Positions 11,229-23,352 are shown, counted from the first letter of the stretch. The stretch is 64,000 nucleotides of DNA from Termitomyces sp. T153 (GCA_018296165.2 JACKQL020000041.1:310001-374000); one strand, 5' to 3'. Translations and numbers: made by a program. The notes: a model not told the origin generated them from the sequence alone.

Positions 11229-13140
11229 TTGGGACAAACCAATCTCAAGCCTACCCTGAAATGGGTGTACTACCCACAAATGCCACAAGAGTGGAATCAG
11301 GTCATAGCTGACCTGACACATCAGGAAGGGGTATGGCAATTGACCCCTCAAGATGAACTGTATAGAATGGCTATGGAGAATGAAATATCCAAGCCTAGTG
11401 AATTCAAATACTTGTGGAAAGAAGCAAGAGGCAGAACAGTTTGTGGTCCTGTTTGGCTGAACATACCAGACAAATCAGACATTTGTTTGATGGCCTTGTG
11501 TGATAAGTATGCAAAGCCTGTACCACCTGTAAAGGTGAACAAGAAAGAGCATTGCTCTTTGCCAAAGATAGTTGGGGGAAAGTTACAACCTCCCAAGCTG
11601 TCAGAAGGCAATATACTGTGCCTTTGTCAGCAGTGGTATGACAAGTTCCAAGACATTGTCAATGGAACAAAGGAGGAACTCCCTCCTTGGCATGAAGTAA
11701 ATCATGAGATAAATTTCATTGATGAGTCCAAATGGTATTCATACTTCATGATGAGGTGTCCTAAGTCACTTCAGCAGCAATTGCAGGACAAGATTGACCA
11801 CTATGTGTGGGCTAAGTGGTGGGAGCCATGTGCAGCCAATCAGGCTGCACCACTGTTGTGCATCCCCAAGAAGGATGAATCCTTGCAGATGACATTAGAT
11901 GCTCATCAGTGCAATGACAATACTGTTAAGGACATAACACCCTTACCAGACCAAGATGTCATTAGGGAAGATGTGGCTCATGCACCAGTAAGGTCAAAAA
12001 TTGACCACACTAATGCATATGAACAAATAAGGATACATACATCAGATGTACCTAAAACTGCATTTATGACCATTATTAGAATGTATCACAGTAATGTCAT
12101 GCAGATTGGTGACTGTGATGCACCAGCCACATTCCAATGCCTAATGACATCCATCTTTAGACACATCATTGGTAAGTGGGTGCATGTCTATTCAGACAAT
12201 AAATTCATCTTCTTGGACTCCATTGAGGAGCACAAGCAGCACCTCCAAGTAGTCTTTGAAAGACTACAAAAAACAAGCTCTATCTCAAATAGAAAAAGAG
12301 AAAGCTATATGCTGAGTGTATAGAGTGCCTCAGCCATGTAATCAACTTGCAGGGTATACACCCTGATGTGGAGAAGTTGAATAGGATCCAGGAGTGGCAC
12401 ACTCCTAGAATCTACAACAACATCCAACGGTTCATTGGGTTGGTGAATTACATTGGGAACATTCTGCCTGATGTATCTGTGTACACTGGGCCATTAATGG
12501 CCATGATGCAGAATGGGTCGCCATTCCATTGGCACCCCATCCACCAACAGTGTTTCAACATGATTAAGAGGATCTGTGCAGAAACTCCAGCTATATGCCC
12601 AATTGATCCTTGACACAAGGATCCCATCTGGTTGATCTGCAATGCCTCTAAGACAGGCATCGGAGTAATGTATGGACAAGGTTCAAGCTGGCAGAAATGT
12701 TGGCCAGCAGGGTTCATGTCCAAAAAGTTCACTAACACACAGCAAAATTATGCCATGCATGAACTTGAAATGCTGGCTATCTTAGAAGCCCTCTTCAAGT
12801 GGGAGGATAAGCTTCTGGAGTACAAGATCCATGTAATAATGGATCACAAAGCACTTGAGTTCTTCAAAACTCAACAGAACTTGTCCCTGTGCCAATGACA
12901 GTGGACAGATTATATGTCAAAATTTAATTTCAACATCTCATATGTAAAAGGAGAGCTCAATAAGGTAGTGGACTGTTTATCCTGCTACTTTGAGAGTGAC
13001 TTTTCATGGGACATACACTATGTCTATGACTATGTATGTGCAGATGCTTGTATTGACCCAGAGGGTGATGATCTACCCCCTATGTGCATACAGGAAATGC
13101 AAGCACAACTGGATCAGATATGTGCTCTCTGTGCCTAGCC
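11229..13140 (+). pseudogene. Element B reverse transcriptase and RNase H
   Basis: A 364-codon stretch (11229-12323) contains LLCIPKKDESLQMTLDAHQCN (fingers), KIDHTNAYEQIRIH (first catalytic Asp region), DCDAPATFQCLM and YSDNKFIF at 12189-12212 in place of YLDDI.IY. After a frameshift, FIGLVNYIGNILPDV (thumb) and RNase H follow: ICNASKTGIGVMYGQ, FTNTQQNYAMHELEMLAI, VIMDHKALEFF and NFNISYVKGELNKVVDCLS. The D-to-N change and frameshifts make it inactive. Confidence 0.8.
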
Positions 13141-13379
13141 ATGGACACAGACAAGTGCATGATCATCACAAAATTTGTGATGAGGAAGCACACATCCTGG
13201 CCACCAGTAATAACAGCAAGGGAGACTCAGCCCATGCTCAGCATGGGACTGATATGTCAGGGGACAAGATCAATGTGTCTCTTGGGGAAGCCATCCTAGG
13301 GATGGCCCAGTCTCCTCAACCCCAAGATAGAACAGATGGGAAATTCCTCTATTGAATTCAATCTCTATACAGCAAAGAC

Positions 13380-14481
13380 AAGCTCTTTGCAAAAATCATG
13401 ACTCAACTAAAGGACTATAAGTCCTACTTTATTGGTCCATTCCCTGAATTGAAGGGGTATAACTACCTATGGGTAGTTATATGTTAGATGATGAGCATGG
13501 TGCACCTTATCTCAGTGCACACTACCATGACAGCTTTGCAGCTGTCCTGGATTTACATGTATGAGGTGGTGAGGCTGCATAGCCTCCCAAGTTCAATTGT
13601 CAGTGAGCAAGACTCAAAGTTCACATCAAAATGGTGGCATGAACTGCATAAATTGTTAGGAGCAAAGCTCCTAATGTCTACATTGTTCCACCCATGGACA
13701 GATTGTCAGACTGAACATGCCAATTGGAACATTGGTCAGATCCTGCATACTATGGTATGGCTAGACCAGAAAGACTGATTAAGTCAAATTGACCTAATGG
13801 AGTTTGTGATAAATGCAAGCATTTCTGAGATGACACAGTTTGCACTGTTCAAGTTGAATGGTGGGTACATGCCATCTATGATATGGAAAATTAAAGCAGA
13901 TACTGTAATTCCAAAAGGAATCCAACAGTTCACCTGCCAAGCTCTGGAAAACTTGGCAGTGGTGCACAATGTGATTATAGAGGCATGCATCTTTCAGATG
14001 CATCTGGCCAACTCATGTCACAGGCCTGACCCAGAACTTGAGAAAGGTGCATTGGTGAACCCTTCAACAAAAAACCTCAACCTACCAAAAGGCAGAGCAA
14101 GGAAACTTTGCCCTAAGTAGGCTGGGCCATATAGGATTTTGGAGGCCTATAGTGAGACCTCCAACTATGTATTGGAGCTGCCAACAGCACTCCAGGAAGG
14201 AAGGATACATCTTGAGTTCCATGTGTCTTTGCTGCACCCCTATAAGGCCAGCAATGATGCTTTGTTCCCCAACAGGGTAACACCAGAGCCTTACAACTTT
14301 GGTGCTCCAGACAATCAAGAATGGTTTGTTGGTGACCTGGTAGGTCATTGTTGGAAGGGTAAGAACCTTGAATTCAAGGTTTGCTAGAGTCTTGGGGGCA
14401 CCACTTGGGAGTCCCTCAAAACTGACAAGGACCTTGCAGCCCTTGACAGGTACTTAGAGTTGCAGGGCATATGGCACCCTG
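13380..14481 (+). pseudogene. Element B integrase and divergent chromodomain
   Basis: Integrase core: VSEQDSKFTSKWWHELHKLLGAK and TDCQTEHANWNIGQIL (equivalents of DRD..F and TDGQTER.N), with the second Asp visible as EQD. The C-terminal part has LPTALQEGRIHLEFHVSLLHPYK. It ends with EWFVGDLVGHCWKGKNLEFKVCW (about 14320-14385) and, after a stop, TTWESL...LAALDRYLELQGI, which I read as a divergent chromodomain because an equivalent tail is found in element F at 59385-59560. Several stops; inactive. Confidence 0.7.
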
Positions 14482-14811
14482 TGCAGTTGGCTAGAAGGTC
14501 TAAGTTAACTTGACTTAGCCCTCGAAGTTGACAGGCCATTGTGCTGGCAGCCATCACCTATTAAGTCAGCTAATTTTTTGACTAAGCACAAAGTCCAACT
14601 GGACTTTGTCTTTTTACACATCATTGGTGCTATGTGCCAATGTTAAGAGAGAGGACACAACTCTTGCCTCATGGGCCAGAAAAAGAAATAACCTGGCAAG
14701 GCAGACACAGATCTGCCAGGATATTTGTTGAGCCCTGGACAGAGCTCAAGAGGAGGAGGGTCAGGAAGTAGCTTGCTCCCTAGCTTTGGTGGCTTTGCTG
14801 CTGATGAGCCC
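14482..14811 (+). other. Element B segment after pol, hairpin-rich
   Basis: No gene seen. It contains perfect inverted repeats, e.g. ACAAAGTCC aact GGACTTTGT (14588-14609) and CATTGG..CCAATG (14624-14644). A purine run AAGAGAGAGGA at 14644-14654 could be a polypurine tract, which would put a 3' LTR after it, but no TG-start LTR was resolved there. Confidence 0.35.
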
Positions 14812-15852
14812 CAGTTATCGCTGAGCACCTTTTTTGGCAGTTTGGACTTAGCGGCAGCTGACTACTTCGAATTTGACACAAGTCACAACACTCAGCACAC
14901 GGGACTTAGCCCGAGGATTGGACCGAAGCACAAGACTCTAGCAACCACGAGACTTATCGATCACGGGGAACATCATGCAAAGCCTGGAACTTGGGCCTGG
15001 ACCATCAAGGCCTAGACCCCCTTGGCAACGATTATTAGCGACCTTAGCAATCCTGGCGACAAGACGGTGTTCCTTTACTATATATGGACATATTACCAGA
15101 AGCGTATTTTTGTTACTATCATTCCCCTTGTCGAGCTTACCGACATCCCCGAACGGTGTTCATACTTCAGGTATTGACATCGGACTCGTTCTCTTTTTGG
15201 TTCTTATTAGCAATTAGTCGTCGCCAAGGCTTCACCTATGACTTTTTACTTAGTTACGGGCTGACGCCTGGCACGCAACCTAAACAGAGTGGCAGACACC
15301 ACCGCTAGGGGCGCTTAATTACTTACCTTCCCTTACTATACTTTGAAAACGTATAAATACTGCCTGTACATAGACATCACCCCATGGAATTTTACCATCG
15401 AGTCACCATCGTATGACTCCCCTATCTATAAGCTACCAGCTTAAAGGTTTCATTTACCTCATCTCTTTCCCTCATCTCGTCTTCGACCTGGGCTTAGCAA
15501 CAAACCTCTTCAACTTCGACCTCGACTTAGTGTGGTACCGACTACGGGTGCCTATTAACGTTATTTCAACTTAGTGACGCTAGCAATTGCGGCTAGCGAC
15601 AAGTTTACGTTTGTCTTTCAATCTCAATTTTACTCTTGCCGCTGTCTCTCTCCTTTATTCCCCCCGCCACCATTTCAGTTTCGCTGCGACTATCATTAGC
15701 AGTAGCAATTCTTTTTGACTTCACTTCCACGCCACCACTTTCGCTCTAGTTCTCTGGGACGGTTACTGACTCGCCCTCAACTATTAACTTCCTACTGCCA
15801 GCTACCCTATCTAGTGACAAGTGTTAGGTTTCCTGCACGGCACTAGGCGGCA
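14812..15852. repeat. CpG-retaining LTR-like block with a TATA box
   Basis: CpG is abundant here and nearly absent on both sides, so this is a younger insertion or a protected piece. A TATA-like TATAAATA occurs near 15351 and a C/T-rich tract follows to about 15700, like the promoter and leader of a fungal LTR. The pentamer TTAGC and its variant CTTAG recur more than ten times. All frames have stops. I tried TG...CA ends near 14640, 14722, 14797-14827 and 15800-15870 but found no target-site duplication. Confidence 0.45.
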
Positions 15853-17054
15853 TAGGAGCACATCACTGCACTGGCAGGAGGCTTGGTGCCAGGGAATGTA
15901 GCACCTCCAACAACAAGAAGAGTGGCCCCAGCTCAAAGGGACATAAGGCCCATGAGTGGGGATCATCAATGTTACCAGGAGTTATAGCTCTGCTGAGCTA
16001 TGCTGTGGTAATGCAGCAGCCACCAGCAAGGGAATGTGGTTTGCCCCCTCAATGAGGCAGAGCAGGCAGAGGGCATGGGGGACTGTCAGCCCCCCCTCAA
16101 GGATCAGAAAGAGGACATGGGGGACCACTGAACTCCCCTTAATTCAACTTTGAATACTTTGTGGCTACACAACCAGTGTGGTCTCAGCAGTTCCAGCAAT
16201 TGGTAATGCCACAGTTTGCTGTGGCCCCACTCCCAGTAGCTGGTCCTGGCTGTACAATGGGCATAGCAGATCAACAATGACCTGCCACTATGTCATCACA
16301 GATAGGGATCTCAGTCCCTGCAGCATCAACAGCTGATGTGATGGAGGTGGATGACAATGGCCCAGAGTCAATCATGGCTCTGATGCAGTTGTTGGCACCT
16401 CCTCAACTATCATATCTGCCATTGCCTACTGGGACATGTCTATCAGATGTGCCCTCAATATTGTCAAGCATGTCAGGGCAATCTATGGTTGTCTTGACTA
16501 GTAAAGGAAAGACCAAGGTGACTGCAATGTTGCCTTCCACACTAGCACAGAGGGGTAGTACTCCCCCATCAACCACCTGGAAGATGGTCAAGCAATGCTT
16601 CTCTGCAAAGGAGAAGAGCAAGGGCAAAGTGAAAGAGCCTGAGTCTTTGACCACTGTGGATGAGCAGATCACTCACCTACTCCAGTGGCTTCATGAAGCC
16701 AGAGTTCCAGAGGATGTCAGTGCTAATGTCCTCAATAATCCAGTAGTTCAACTGGCACTGTCTCAAGTTCTGAATGAACTTGATGTTGTACAAAATCAGA
16801 GGGATGAGGCTCATGTGGACCTCTTCCATTCAGCATTGGGAAAGGGGAAGCAGATAAAAACCCCTCCTAGCCCTCCAGAGGTGAAGAAGGCTTGTACTGA
16901 GCCTTCTGTGTTTGTTGAGGGATCCTTAACTCAGAGGGCACCACTCATGCCCTACAATGCTATAGTGCCTGCTGGTGATGACCAGAGGATGGATGAGCAC
17001 CCTGATTTCAAGGTGGCTTTGTCCTCAGCTGGGCCATCCAAGCCAGTGGCAGCT
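15853..17054 (+). pseudogene. Third ORF of element B, segment 1
   Basis: An acidic Ser/Thr/Pro-rich protein of unknown function. From about 15870 an open stretch (GLVPGNVAPPTTRRVAPAQR) leads, after stops at 16140 and 16275, into 255 open codons from 16290. These include a Lys-rich segment (KGKTKV, EKSKGKVKEP), a helical stretch (NNPVVQLALSQVLNELDVVQ) and a Pro/Lys-rich end. The frame is cut at 17054 by the Copia LTR and resumes in the same frame after the 5-bp duplication at 21900. No signal peptide or membrane segment is visible, so nothing supports an envelope protein. Confidence 0.55.
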
Positions 17055-17280
17055 TGTTAAGCTGGACCCCCAGTATGTGCTACTTCATATAAATTACTCT
17101 CTTTGTATTTTCATATGTTATGCCACTCTGTAATCTGATCATTTCTTTTGTTTGCCATACTTTACAAAAAAACTTATTTTACTGTCTGTACATATCCAGA
17201 GTACACAAAACACACATCCCTCAGTTGTCTCAATTACTTTGTTGTGACTTTGAGGATCTTACTTTATATCTTTGTCTACA
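17055..17280 (+). repeat. 5' LTR of Copia element (226 bp)
   Basis: Starts TGTTAAGCTGGACCCCCAG and ends TTTGTCTACA. It matches 21669-21894 over the same 226 bp, with differences mostly C/T or G/A. It is followed by GGTTATTGGCCCTG, the likely primer-binding site. Flanked on the left by the duplication CAGCT (17050-17054). Confidence 0.9.
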
Positions 17281-17407
17281 GGTTATTGGCCCTGTTTTTG
17301 CCTCCTGTGTACAATATAGATTTTATTGCCATAACACCACTGCTGTACTACCAATGACTCCTACAGATTAAAACCCCCCACTTCACTGCCCACACTCACT
17401 CACAAAA

Positions 17408-18110
17408 ATGACCACACAAAATTCAAATGGACCACCCACATTCCCAGACAAGTTGCAGTTCAATGGAACAAATTTTGTCCACTTCAAATCCCAAGTCCTG
17501 ATTGCTGTGTGTGTACATGGAGCAAAAGGATACCTCAAAGAGACCATCCTGCAACCAGAGGTTGATGTTAAGCCAACCACAAAGGCAGAGGATGACCATG
17601 ACAGTGCCACCACCACCCCCTGGACCTCACAAAACCTGTCTGAGGATGAGTGGGACTTGCATGATGCTTGGACTCTGGGACTGGTTGTATACAACTATAA
17701 AAACCCAGTAGGACTGGGTATAAAAATGGACAGCACTGCAGCACAAGCTTGGAGCTCACTTACTAAGGCATATAGCATTGTATCTGACCTAGCAGCAATG
17801 GGAGCTAAAAATGCCCTTTGCACTACAAAGTTTGCTGATGGAGCAGATTTCCCCACACACATTGCTGACCTCTGGACAAAATGGAGTGAGGCCACAGAAA
17901 AGGGGGCTGAAGTCTCAGACTCCACCTTCCAGTCCATTGTTATAATATCACTCCTAGAATCCTGAAATACAGTTGTAGCAAGCATGACTCCTAGTTCACT
18001 GGAAATGACTAAAAATACAGGAGCCATCAACACCATCAGTGACAGCACTCCAAGCAAATACTAAAAGCCCCAGGTCAAAGTTAGTTTGTATAAATCCAAA
18101 CTGCCAATGC
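17408..18110 (+). pseudogene. Copia gag
   Basis: A 185-codon open stretch from an ATG at 17408: PDKLQFNGTNFVHFKSQVL matches the Copia gag start (L.G.NY..W...), and AWSSLTKAYSIVSDLAAMGAK matches the UBN2/Retrotran_gag region. It ends in a TGA at about 17963; the same frame continues with NTVVASMTPSSLEMTK before decaying. No CCHC knuckle could be read downstream. Confidence 0.75.
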
Positions 18111-18329
18111 ATGTGACACACTGCCAAAAATTGCTAATGGCAAGAGAGAAGCAAGGAGGGACAGTTCCTAGCTAATTTCCACAACAGGGAGGAAGCACTG
18201 GCTAAGCTCACTGCATCTTGAGCAAATGAGCAACAAACACCCATAGCAAACCTTGCAAACACCACACCAGCCCTTGACACATCCAAAATCTCATATGCTC
18301 TCACAGCTATAGGCCCTTAAAATCTAGAA

Positions 18330-19799
18330 CAAGATGTAGTTGTAGAGGCCTCATCAGACCTAGCAATGGCCCTGGCAATTGGACATGCCTCCATCCTGAC
18401 TTTTGCTGACTTGGGTGCAAGCAACCATTGTTTTGTGAGGTGAGACACATTCACAGAGTATATGCTATATGAGACTCTGAGAAAGGGGCTTGCTGCAGCT
18501 AAGGGTGCCACTTTCCACATTGTGGAACAGGGTACAGTGCACAAGGTGGTCAAAACAAACCAAGGAAAGGCCAAACTACTATTTAAAAACACTCTCCATA
18601 CCCCAGATTTATCTGCAAACCTCATCTCAATTGGGAAACTTGATCTCACAGGGTTCTCAATTGTGTTTGCAAAAGGAAAGGTGTTTTTTTGTGACCCAAA
18701 TGGGAGGGAAGTGTTCATTGGCAACAACACAAATGGCATGTATTTGCTTAATATTCTGGAGACCATTGCCACCCCAACAGCTATGGTAGCCTCGCTTATT
18801 AAGGCCCCAGTGGACCTTGATGGATGGCATTGCTGTTTTGGGCATGCTGGAGTCAACACTATTTGGACTACAGTAGAAAACAACTGGGTAGATGACCTCA
18901 CCATAAAAGGAAATCTTGAAGTCAAAGAGTTGTGCAAAGACTGAATTTATGGAAAACATACTTCACAACCTTATGATGGTGCATGGGATATCAAGAAACA
19001 CCCAAATAATTGCATGTACTTTGACCTGTGAGGAATAGCATCAACCAAGTCAATGGGTAGCATATTGTACATGATGCTAGGTGCTGATGGACATACCTTG
19101 AGGCTGGCAGGATATTTCCTCACCTGTAAGGATGCTGACTCTACCCTCAAAGCTTTTGCTGCATACCACAAAGAATATGAACATCAAACAGGACAAAAAT
19201 TGCTCATGGTGAGAGTTGATGCAGGGTGTGAGTGGCTGAATGAGAAGTGAGAAGAATACTGCATGGAACACAGCATAGTGCTAAAGCCTGTGGTACCCTA
19301 TGCCCACTCCCAAAATGGATTTATTGAGAGAGCAATCTGCATGGTGATAGAGGGAGTGAGATGCTTATAGGCAGAGAGTGGTCTCCCAAAGGACATGTGG
19401 GCTAAAGCTACTAAGATGCAAATATACACCAGGAACCAATTTCCCTCATCACAATACAATGGTATACCTAAGTGCACATGGACAGGAAAGAGGATCAGCA
19501 TTGCTCACCTGCACCCCTTTGGATCAACTGCTTTTGCTAAAGTGCCTGAGGAACTAATAAAGTTGAAACTAGACCCATGCTCAGTCAAGTACACCATGGT
19601 GGGCTATGCTCCAGGCATTGGCAGCTACAAACTTCTCAACCAGGCCATGAGGAACATAGTTACTTCCCATGATGTGATCTTTGATGAAGGATCAGGTCAC
19701 AGATCTCTCACAGCTATCAAGGAAGCTAATGACTTACTAGCTAACATCACACCCTCTCCCACACCCTCAAAGACCCCAGGACTCCTTACACCATGCTAG
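18330..19799 (+). pseudogene. Copia protease and integrase
   Basis: The protease motif is FADLGASNHCFV (about 18400-18440; usual form DSGAS.H). A GAG-pre-integrase region follows (NGMYLLNILE, then DGWHCCFGHAGVNTIW with the H..H of LWH.RLGH). Integrase: RLAGYFLTCKDADSTLKAF, LMVRVDAGCEWLNEK (second Asp region), KPVVPYAHSQNGFIERAI (Q-N-G-x-x-E-R, catalytic Glu) and HPFGSTAF...VGYAPG. Stops at 18942, 19248 and 19368 interrupt it. Confidence 0.8.
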
Positions 19800-19892
19800 T
19801 CCATTGCCTCCCACATCTGCAGGGGTGCACCCCTTTATCCCCCTAGGACACAAGTTACTGAGTCTGATACAGCCACAGAACCCACCCCTAAA

Positions 19893-21668
19893 TTGTCAGA
19901 GATGCCACAGCCCAATACTGCCACCATATCCAACTTGCCTGTGCCTGATGCCATCATCCTCTGTCACTTGAATAGACTGCAAGGAGTGCCTGCACCTGAC
20001 TTACTGATGTTATACTTGGCACAGGATGCCTATGCATTCCTTGCACTTCTGTCAAAAGCAGATGTAGATGATGATGACTATGTACCCAAAAGCTATAAGG
20101 AAGCAATGTGTTGCCCCAACTTATGGCTACCAGCTATCCAGCAAGAGTTACAGGTGATGGAGGAGCAGAAAGTATGGAGGATGGTACTGGAGTCAGAGAT
20201 CCCCATAGGAAAGAAGGTCATGGGCTGCCAGTTGGTATTTGCAAATAAGTACAATATGGAGGGGAAGATTGTGAGAAGGAAGGCTAGACTCGTAGCTAAT
20301 GGGTACTCACAGGTGGTAGGTGAAGACTATGACAAAACATATGCAGCTGTGGTCAGACTCAAATCACTCCATATCTCAATTGCAATTGCAGCATTACTCA
20401 ACCTCAAAATCTGGCAGATTGACTTTGTAGCAGCATACCTGAACAGCATTCCTGAGTTCCAAGTATACATGGACATACCAGAAGGCACTTCAGGGAGGGA
20501 GGGAATGAAGGCTGAGCTCCTGAAGACCCTGTATAGTATGATGCAGGAAGGGAGGGATTGGTTTTGGACACTAAACACTGCATATCAAAACCTAGACTAT
20601 TCTGTCTCATGAGCTGACCTTTGCATACAAATGAGGGTGAAAAATGGCAAGCACATAATCACCAATACCTTCAACAATGATGTTTTTGGATTGTCAACTA
20701 CTCAAGAGGGAGCTACTGAGGCTAAGTGTGTACTAGCAGAGATCTATGAGGTCAAGGACCTTGAAAACCCATACTTTATTCTTGGTATGGTGATTGAAAG
20801 GGATCAGACAATGAGGGCTATATTATTGTTGCAATAGGCATACCTAAGGTGGGTACTTGAGCATTTTGGAATGACAGACAGCAACCCCCATAACACACCA
20901 CTACCTACAGGCATCCACCTGACTGAATCTATGGGACCACAGACAGAAGCCAATCATCTGTTCATGACCAACAAACCATATAGAGAGGCATTGGGCTCTC
21001 TGATGTGGGTGCAATTTGTGACTCACCCAGACTTATCATTTGCCATAGGCCTCTTAGCCTGTTTCCAGTCCAACCCCAGCCCTGTGCACTGGAACACTTT
21101 AGTCCATGTGCTTGGGTATGTGAAGGGGACTATGGACTACAAGCTCACCTACACTAAGGAGCTCAGAAATGACCTAAAGCCCATTGGCTACATGGATGCA
21201 GATTATGGGGGAGATCTTGACACATGCTATTCCACCTTCAGATATGTCTTTATGATGGCTGGAGGGGCTGTGTCTTAGAGCTCAAAAAGTCAAGCTACTG
21301 TAGCATTTAGTACCACTGAGGCTGAATATATGGCCTTGACATGTGGTGCCCAACAAGCCCTCTGGATGCACAATTTCCTAGCTGAAGTCAATCTACCCCA
21401 GCCACTTCCTGCTGCCATCCATGCCAACAACTGTTCATCTATTGCCCTTGTAGAATCTACAAAAGGACACTCTTAGGCCAAACACATTGACATTAGGCAC
21501 CATTATATCCACAAATGGATACATGAATGAGATATCCAGATTATACCTATACCATCTGCTGAAAATGTTGCTGACCTCTTCACAAAGCCACTTTGCCAGT
21601 CTACCCATGACTACCTCATTTAAAAACTTGGCCTCAGCAAGTAACATGATGCTGATTGTCTGAGGGAG
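19893..21668 (+). pseudogene. Copia reverse transcriptase and RNase H
   Basis: RT begins with YVPKSYKEAMCCPNLWLPAI and E..VWRMV, then GCQLVFANKYN, RKARLVANGYSQVVGEDYDKTYAAVVR and IDFVAAYLNSIPEFQVYM. The YVDD box region reads FNNDVFGLSTT (about 20673-20705), with the first Asp replaced. RNase H follows: GYMDADYGGDLDT, STTEAEYMALTCGAQQALW and AKHIDIRHHYIHKWI, ending NVADLFTKPL. TGAGGGAG just before 21669 is the polypurine tract. Several stops; inactive. Confidence 0.85.
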
Positions 21669-21894
21669 TGTTAAGCTGGACCCCCAGTACATGCTACTTC
21701 ATATAAATTACTCTCTTCATATTTTTGTATGTAATGCCACCCCATAATCCAATCATTTATTTTGTTTGCCATACTTTACATACAACCTTATTTTACTGTC
21801 CATACATATCCAGAGTACACAAAATAAATGTCCCTAAGTCATCTCAATTACTTTGTTGTGACTCTGAGGATCTTACTTTATATCTTTGTCTATA
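21669..21894 (+). repeat. 3' LTR of Copia element (226 bp)
   Basis: Same length and sequence as 17055-17280 apart from scattered transitions; its last bases are TTTGTCTATA, a C-to-T variant of the expected TTTGTCTACA. Followed by CAGCT (21895-21899), identical to the 5 bp left of the 5' LTR. Confidence 0.9.
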
Positions 21895-21899
21895 CAGCT

Positions 21900-22898
21900 A
21901 AAGTAAAGCCACCAAAACCAGCAGTGACAAAGGAGGGAATGTCAAAGCCCTCCACAAAGAAAGCTGGCACTGGGCAGTCTGCTGCAATAGTGACAGAGAC
22001 AGACAACTCTATGGTCATTGCCACTCCAATTGCCTTTCTGGCTAATGTTCCTCAGGAAGCAGAAGCTGGTGTTATTGAGGTCCTCAACTTGAGGACCTAT
22101 GTTATGCCTAGTGTGCTCCCTCAGGAGTATAGGCCACCAGTGCACTGAGATCTGCATGACAAAGAATTCTATGTCACCCAGCCAGCAGCTGCCTGAGCAA
22201 TGGCAGGTGCCCCAACAGCACCCAACTCAGGTAGCAATGATGATGAAGATGATGATGTCCCTACATCTAAACAACATATTTTGGACAGTGACTCTGATGA
22301 CAATGCTAATGAGCATTGTCACAAGAAGCAGCACAATGCTAATGCCAAATGGCTGTTAGCCATTGAGGCTGAGAAGTCCAAAATGGACCTCAAGTGTCTG
22401 AATGATACAGTGCCCAGCCACCTACCAGATGGCTGGGATACCATGTTGGTTTGTGGGTGCTTTGAGCACCAGAATGACTTCAGGGGTATGCTATACCCCA
22501 ACTTCTATTGGTCACCAACAACCAATGCAGTTTTTGTTGTTGACAAAGCAGTCTTTGCCCCACTCAATGGAGATGGCTGGGATATCTCACATATCTCTGC
22601 ATTACAAATTATTGTATTGATGGGCTCCTTGTGGGATGCCCATGAATCCAGAGCAGATTTGCCTAATCCTGAAACTCATTTGGGACAGCAGATCCAAGGT
22701 CACAATGAGGGAGCAGATTCATGCCACTTGCCTCCCTCAGGAGTTTCATTGGATCTCGTTCTATACAGCTCCACAGTTGAGTGACCACACAATGAGGCAG
22801 GCTATGGAGCTAACCCTAGCAGAGTTGGAAACATCTCTGCCTAGAGGGGACCACCATTGAGTATCAGTCCCCTTACCCTCCTATTTGTTGGCCATGCT
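21900..22898 (+). pseudogene. Third ORF of element B, segment 2
   Basis: Resumes in frame after the Copia duplication with KVKPPKPAVTKEGMSKPSTK, passes a TGA at 22147 and continues with a Ser/Asp/Glu-rich acidic run (SGSNDDEDDDVPTSK; DSDSDDNANE) and a folded-looking part (DGWDTMLVCGCFEHQNDFRG; YPNFYWSPTTNAVFVVDKAV). After a frameshift near 22630 it continues as EQICLILKLIWDSRSKVTMR and TMRQAMELTLAELETSL. It is cut at 22899 by the LTR of A2. The family is not recognised. Confidence 0.55.
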
Positions 22899-23339
22899 TG
22901 TCAGGGGACATCCCACTTGGTTCCCCTTCTCCTTCTCCAGTTCTTATCAGATTTCCCTCACCATAGTTTTACTTCATTCTCCCTCCTTTTCGCTATCTAT
23001 TGGTCCTAGTTTCAGCCCTCAGGCTGCACTGGTTCTCTGTCAATAATTCAGACAAGTGTGGCCCCTTTGACACTGCCACCAGCTTATGTAAATGCTGACC
23101 AATTGCTGACACATCACTTTTGTCTGTTTTCTCTGTCATACTGTACAATTGTTTCTCATGCTTCTGAAGCCTCTGAAGCATCACACCTGGCCTAGGGAAT
23201 CTCAAGACTTGTTCTCTCTGGATTTCCCTTTGCCAGGTGAGTAGTCATCTCAGTAGACACTGTACCATACTGAATAGACTTTGGATTTCCCTTTGCCAGT
23301 TGTGTGATTGAGCCACAGCCTCCAGAGGTTGCCCTTATA
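22899..23339 (+). repeat. 5' LTR of element A2 (441 bp)
   Basis: Starts TGTCAGGGGACATCCCACTT and ends GCCCTTATA. Same length as and homologous to the LTR at 1691-2131 in the opposite orientation. It contains AGACTTGTTCT at 23205-23215, complementary to AGAACAAGTCT at 23342-23352, 2 nt after the LTR end. A TGGATTTCCCTTTGCCAG unit is repeated at about 23218 and 23281. Confidence 0.9.
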
Positions 23340-23341
23340 GC

Positions 23342-23352
23342 AGAACAAGTCT
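23342..23352 (+). other. Primer-binding site of A2, complementary to its own LTR
   Basis: AGAACAAGTCT, 2 nt after the 5' LTR, is the exact reverse complement of AGACTTGTTCT in the LTR (23205-23215). In the Tf1/sushi lineage, the first ~11 nt of the element RNA fold back on the PBS and prime reverse transcription; the arrangement here is the same. No TATA box was clear in this LTR. Confidence 0.65.

Larger units (their letters stand above)
17055..21894 (+). mobile_element. Complete but decayed Ty1/Copia element
   Basis: 226-bp LTRs at both ends, target-site duplication CAGCT (17050-17054 and 21895-21899), and the Copia gene order gag, protease, integrase, RT, RNase H. It lies inside the third ORF of element B, and the host frame is continuous across it. 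CpG has largely decayed, and stops occur in every domain, so it cannot move by itself. Confidence 0.93.
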
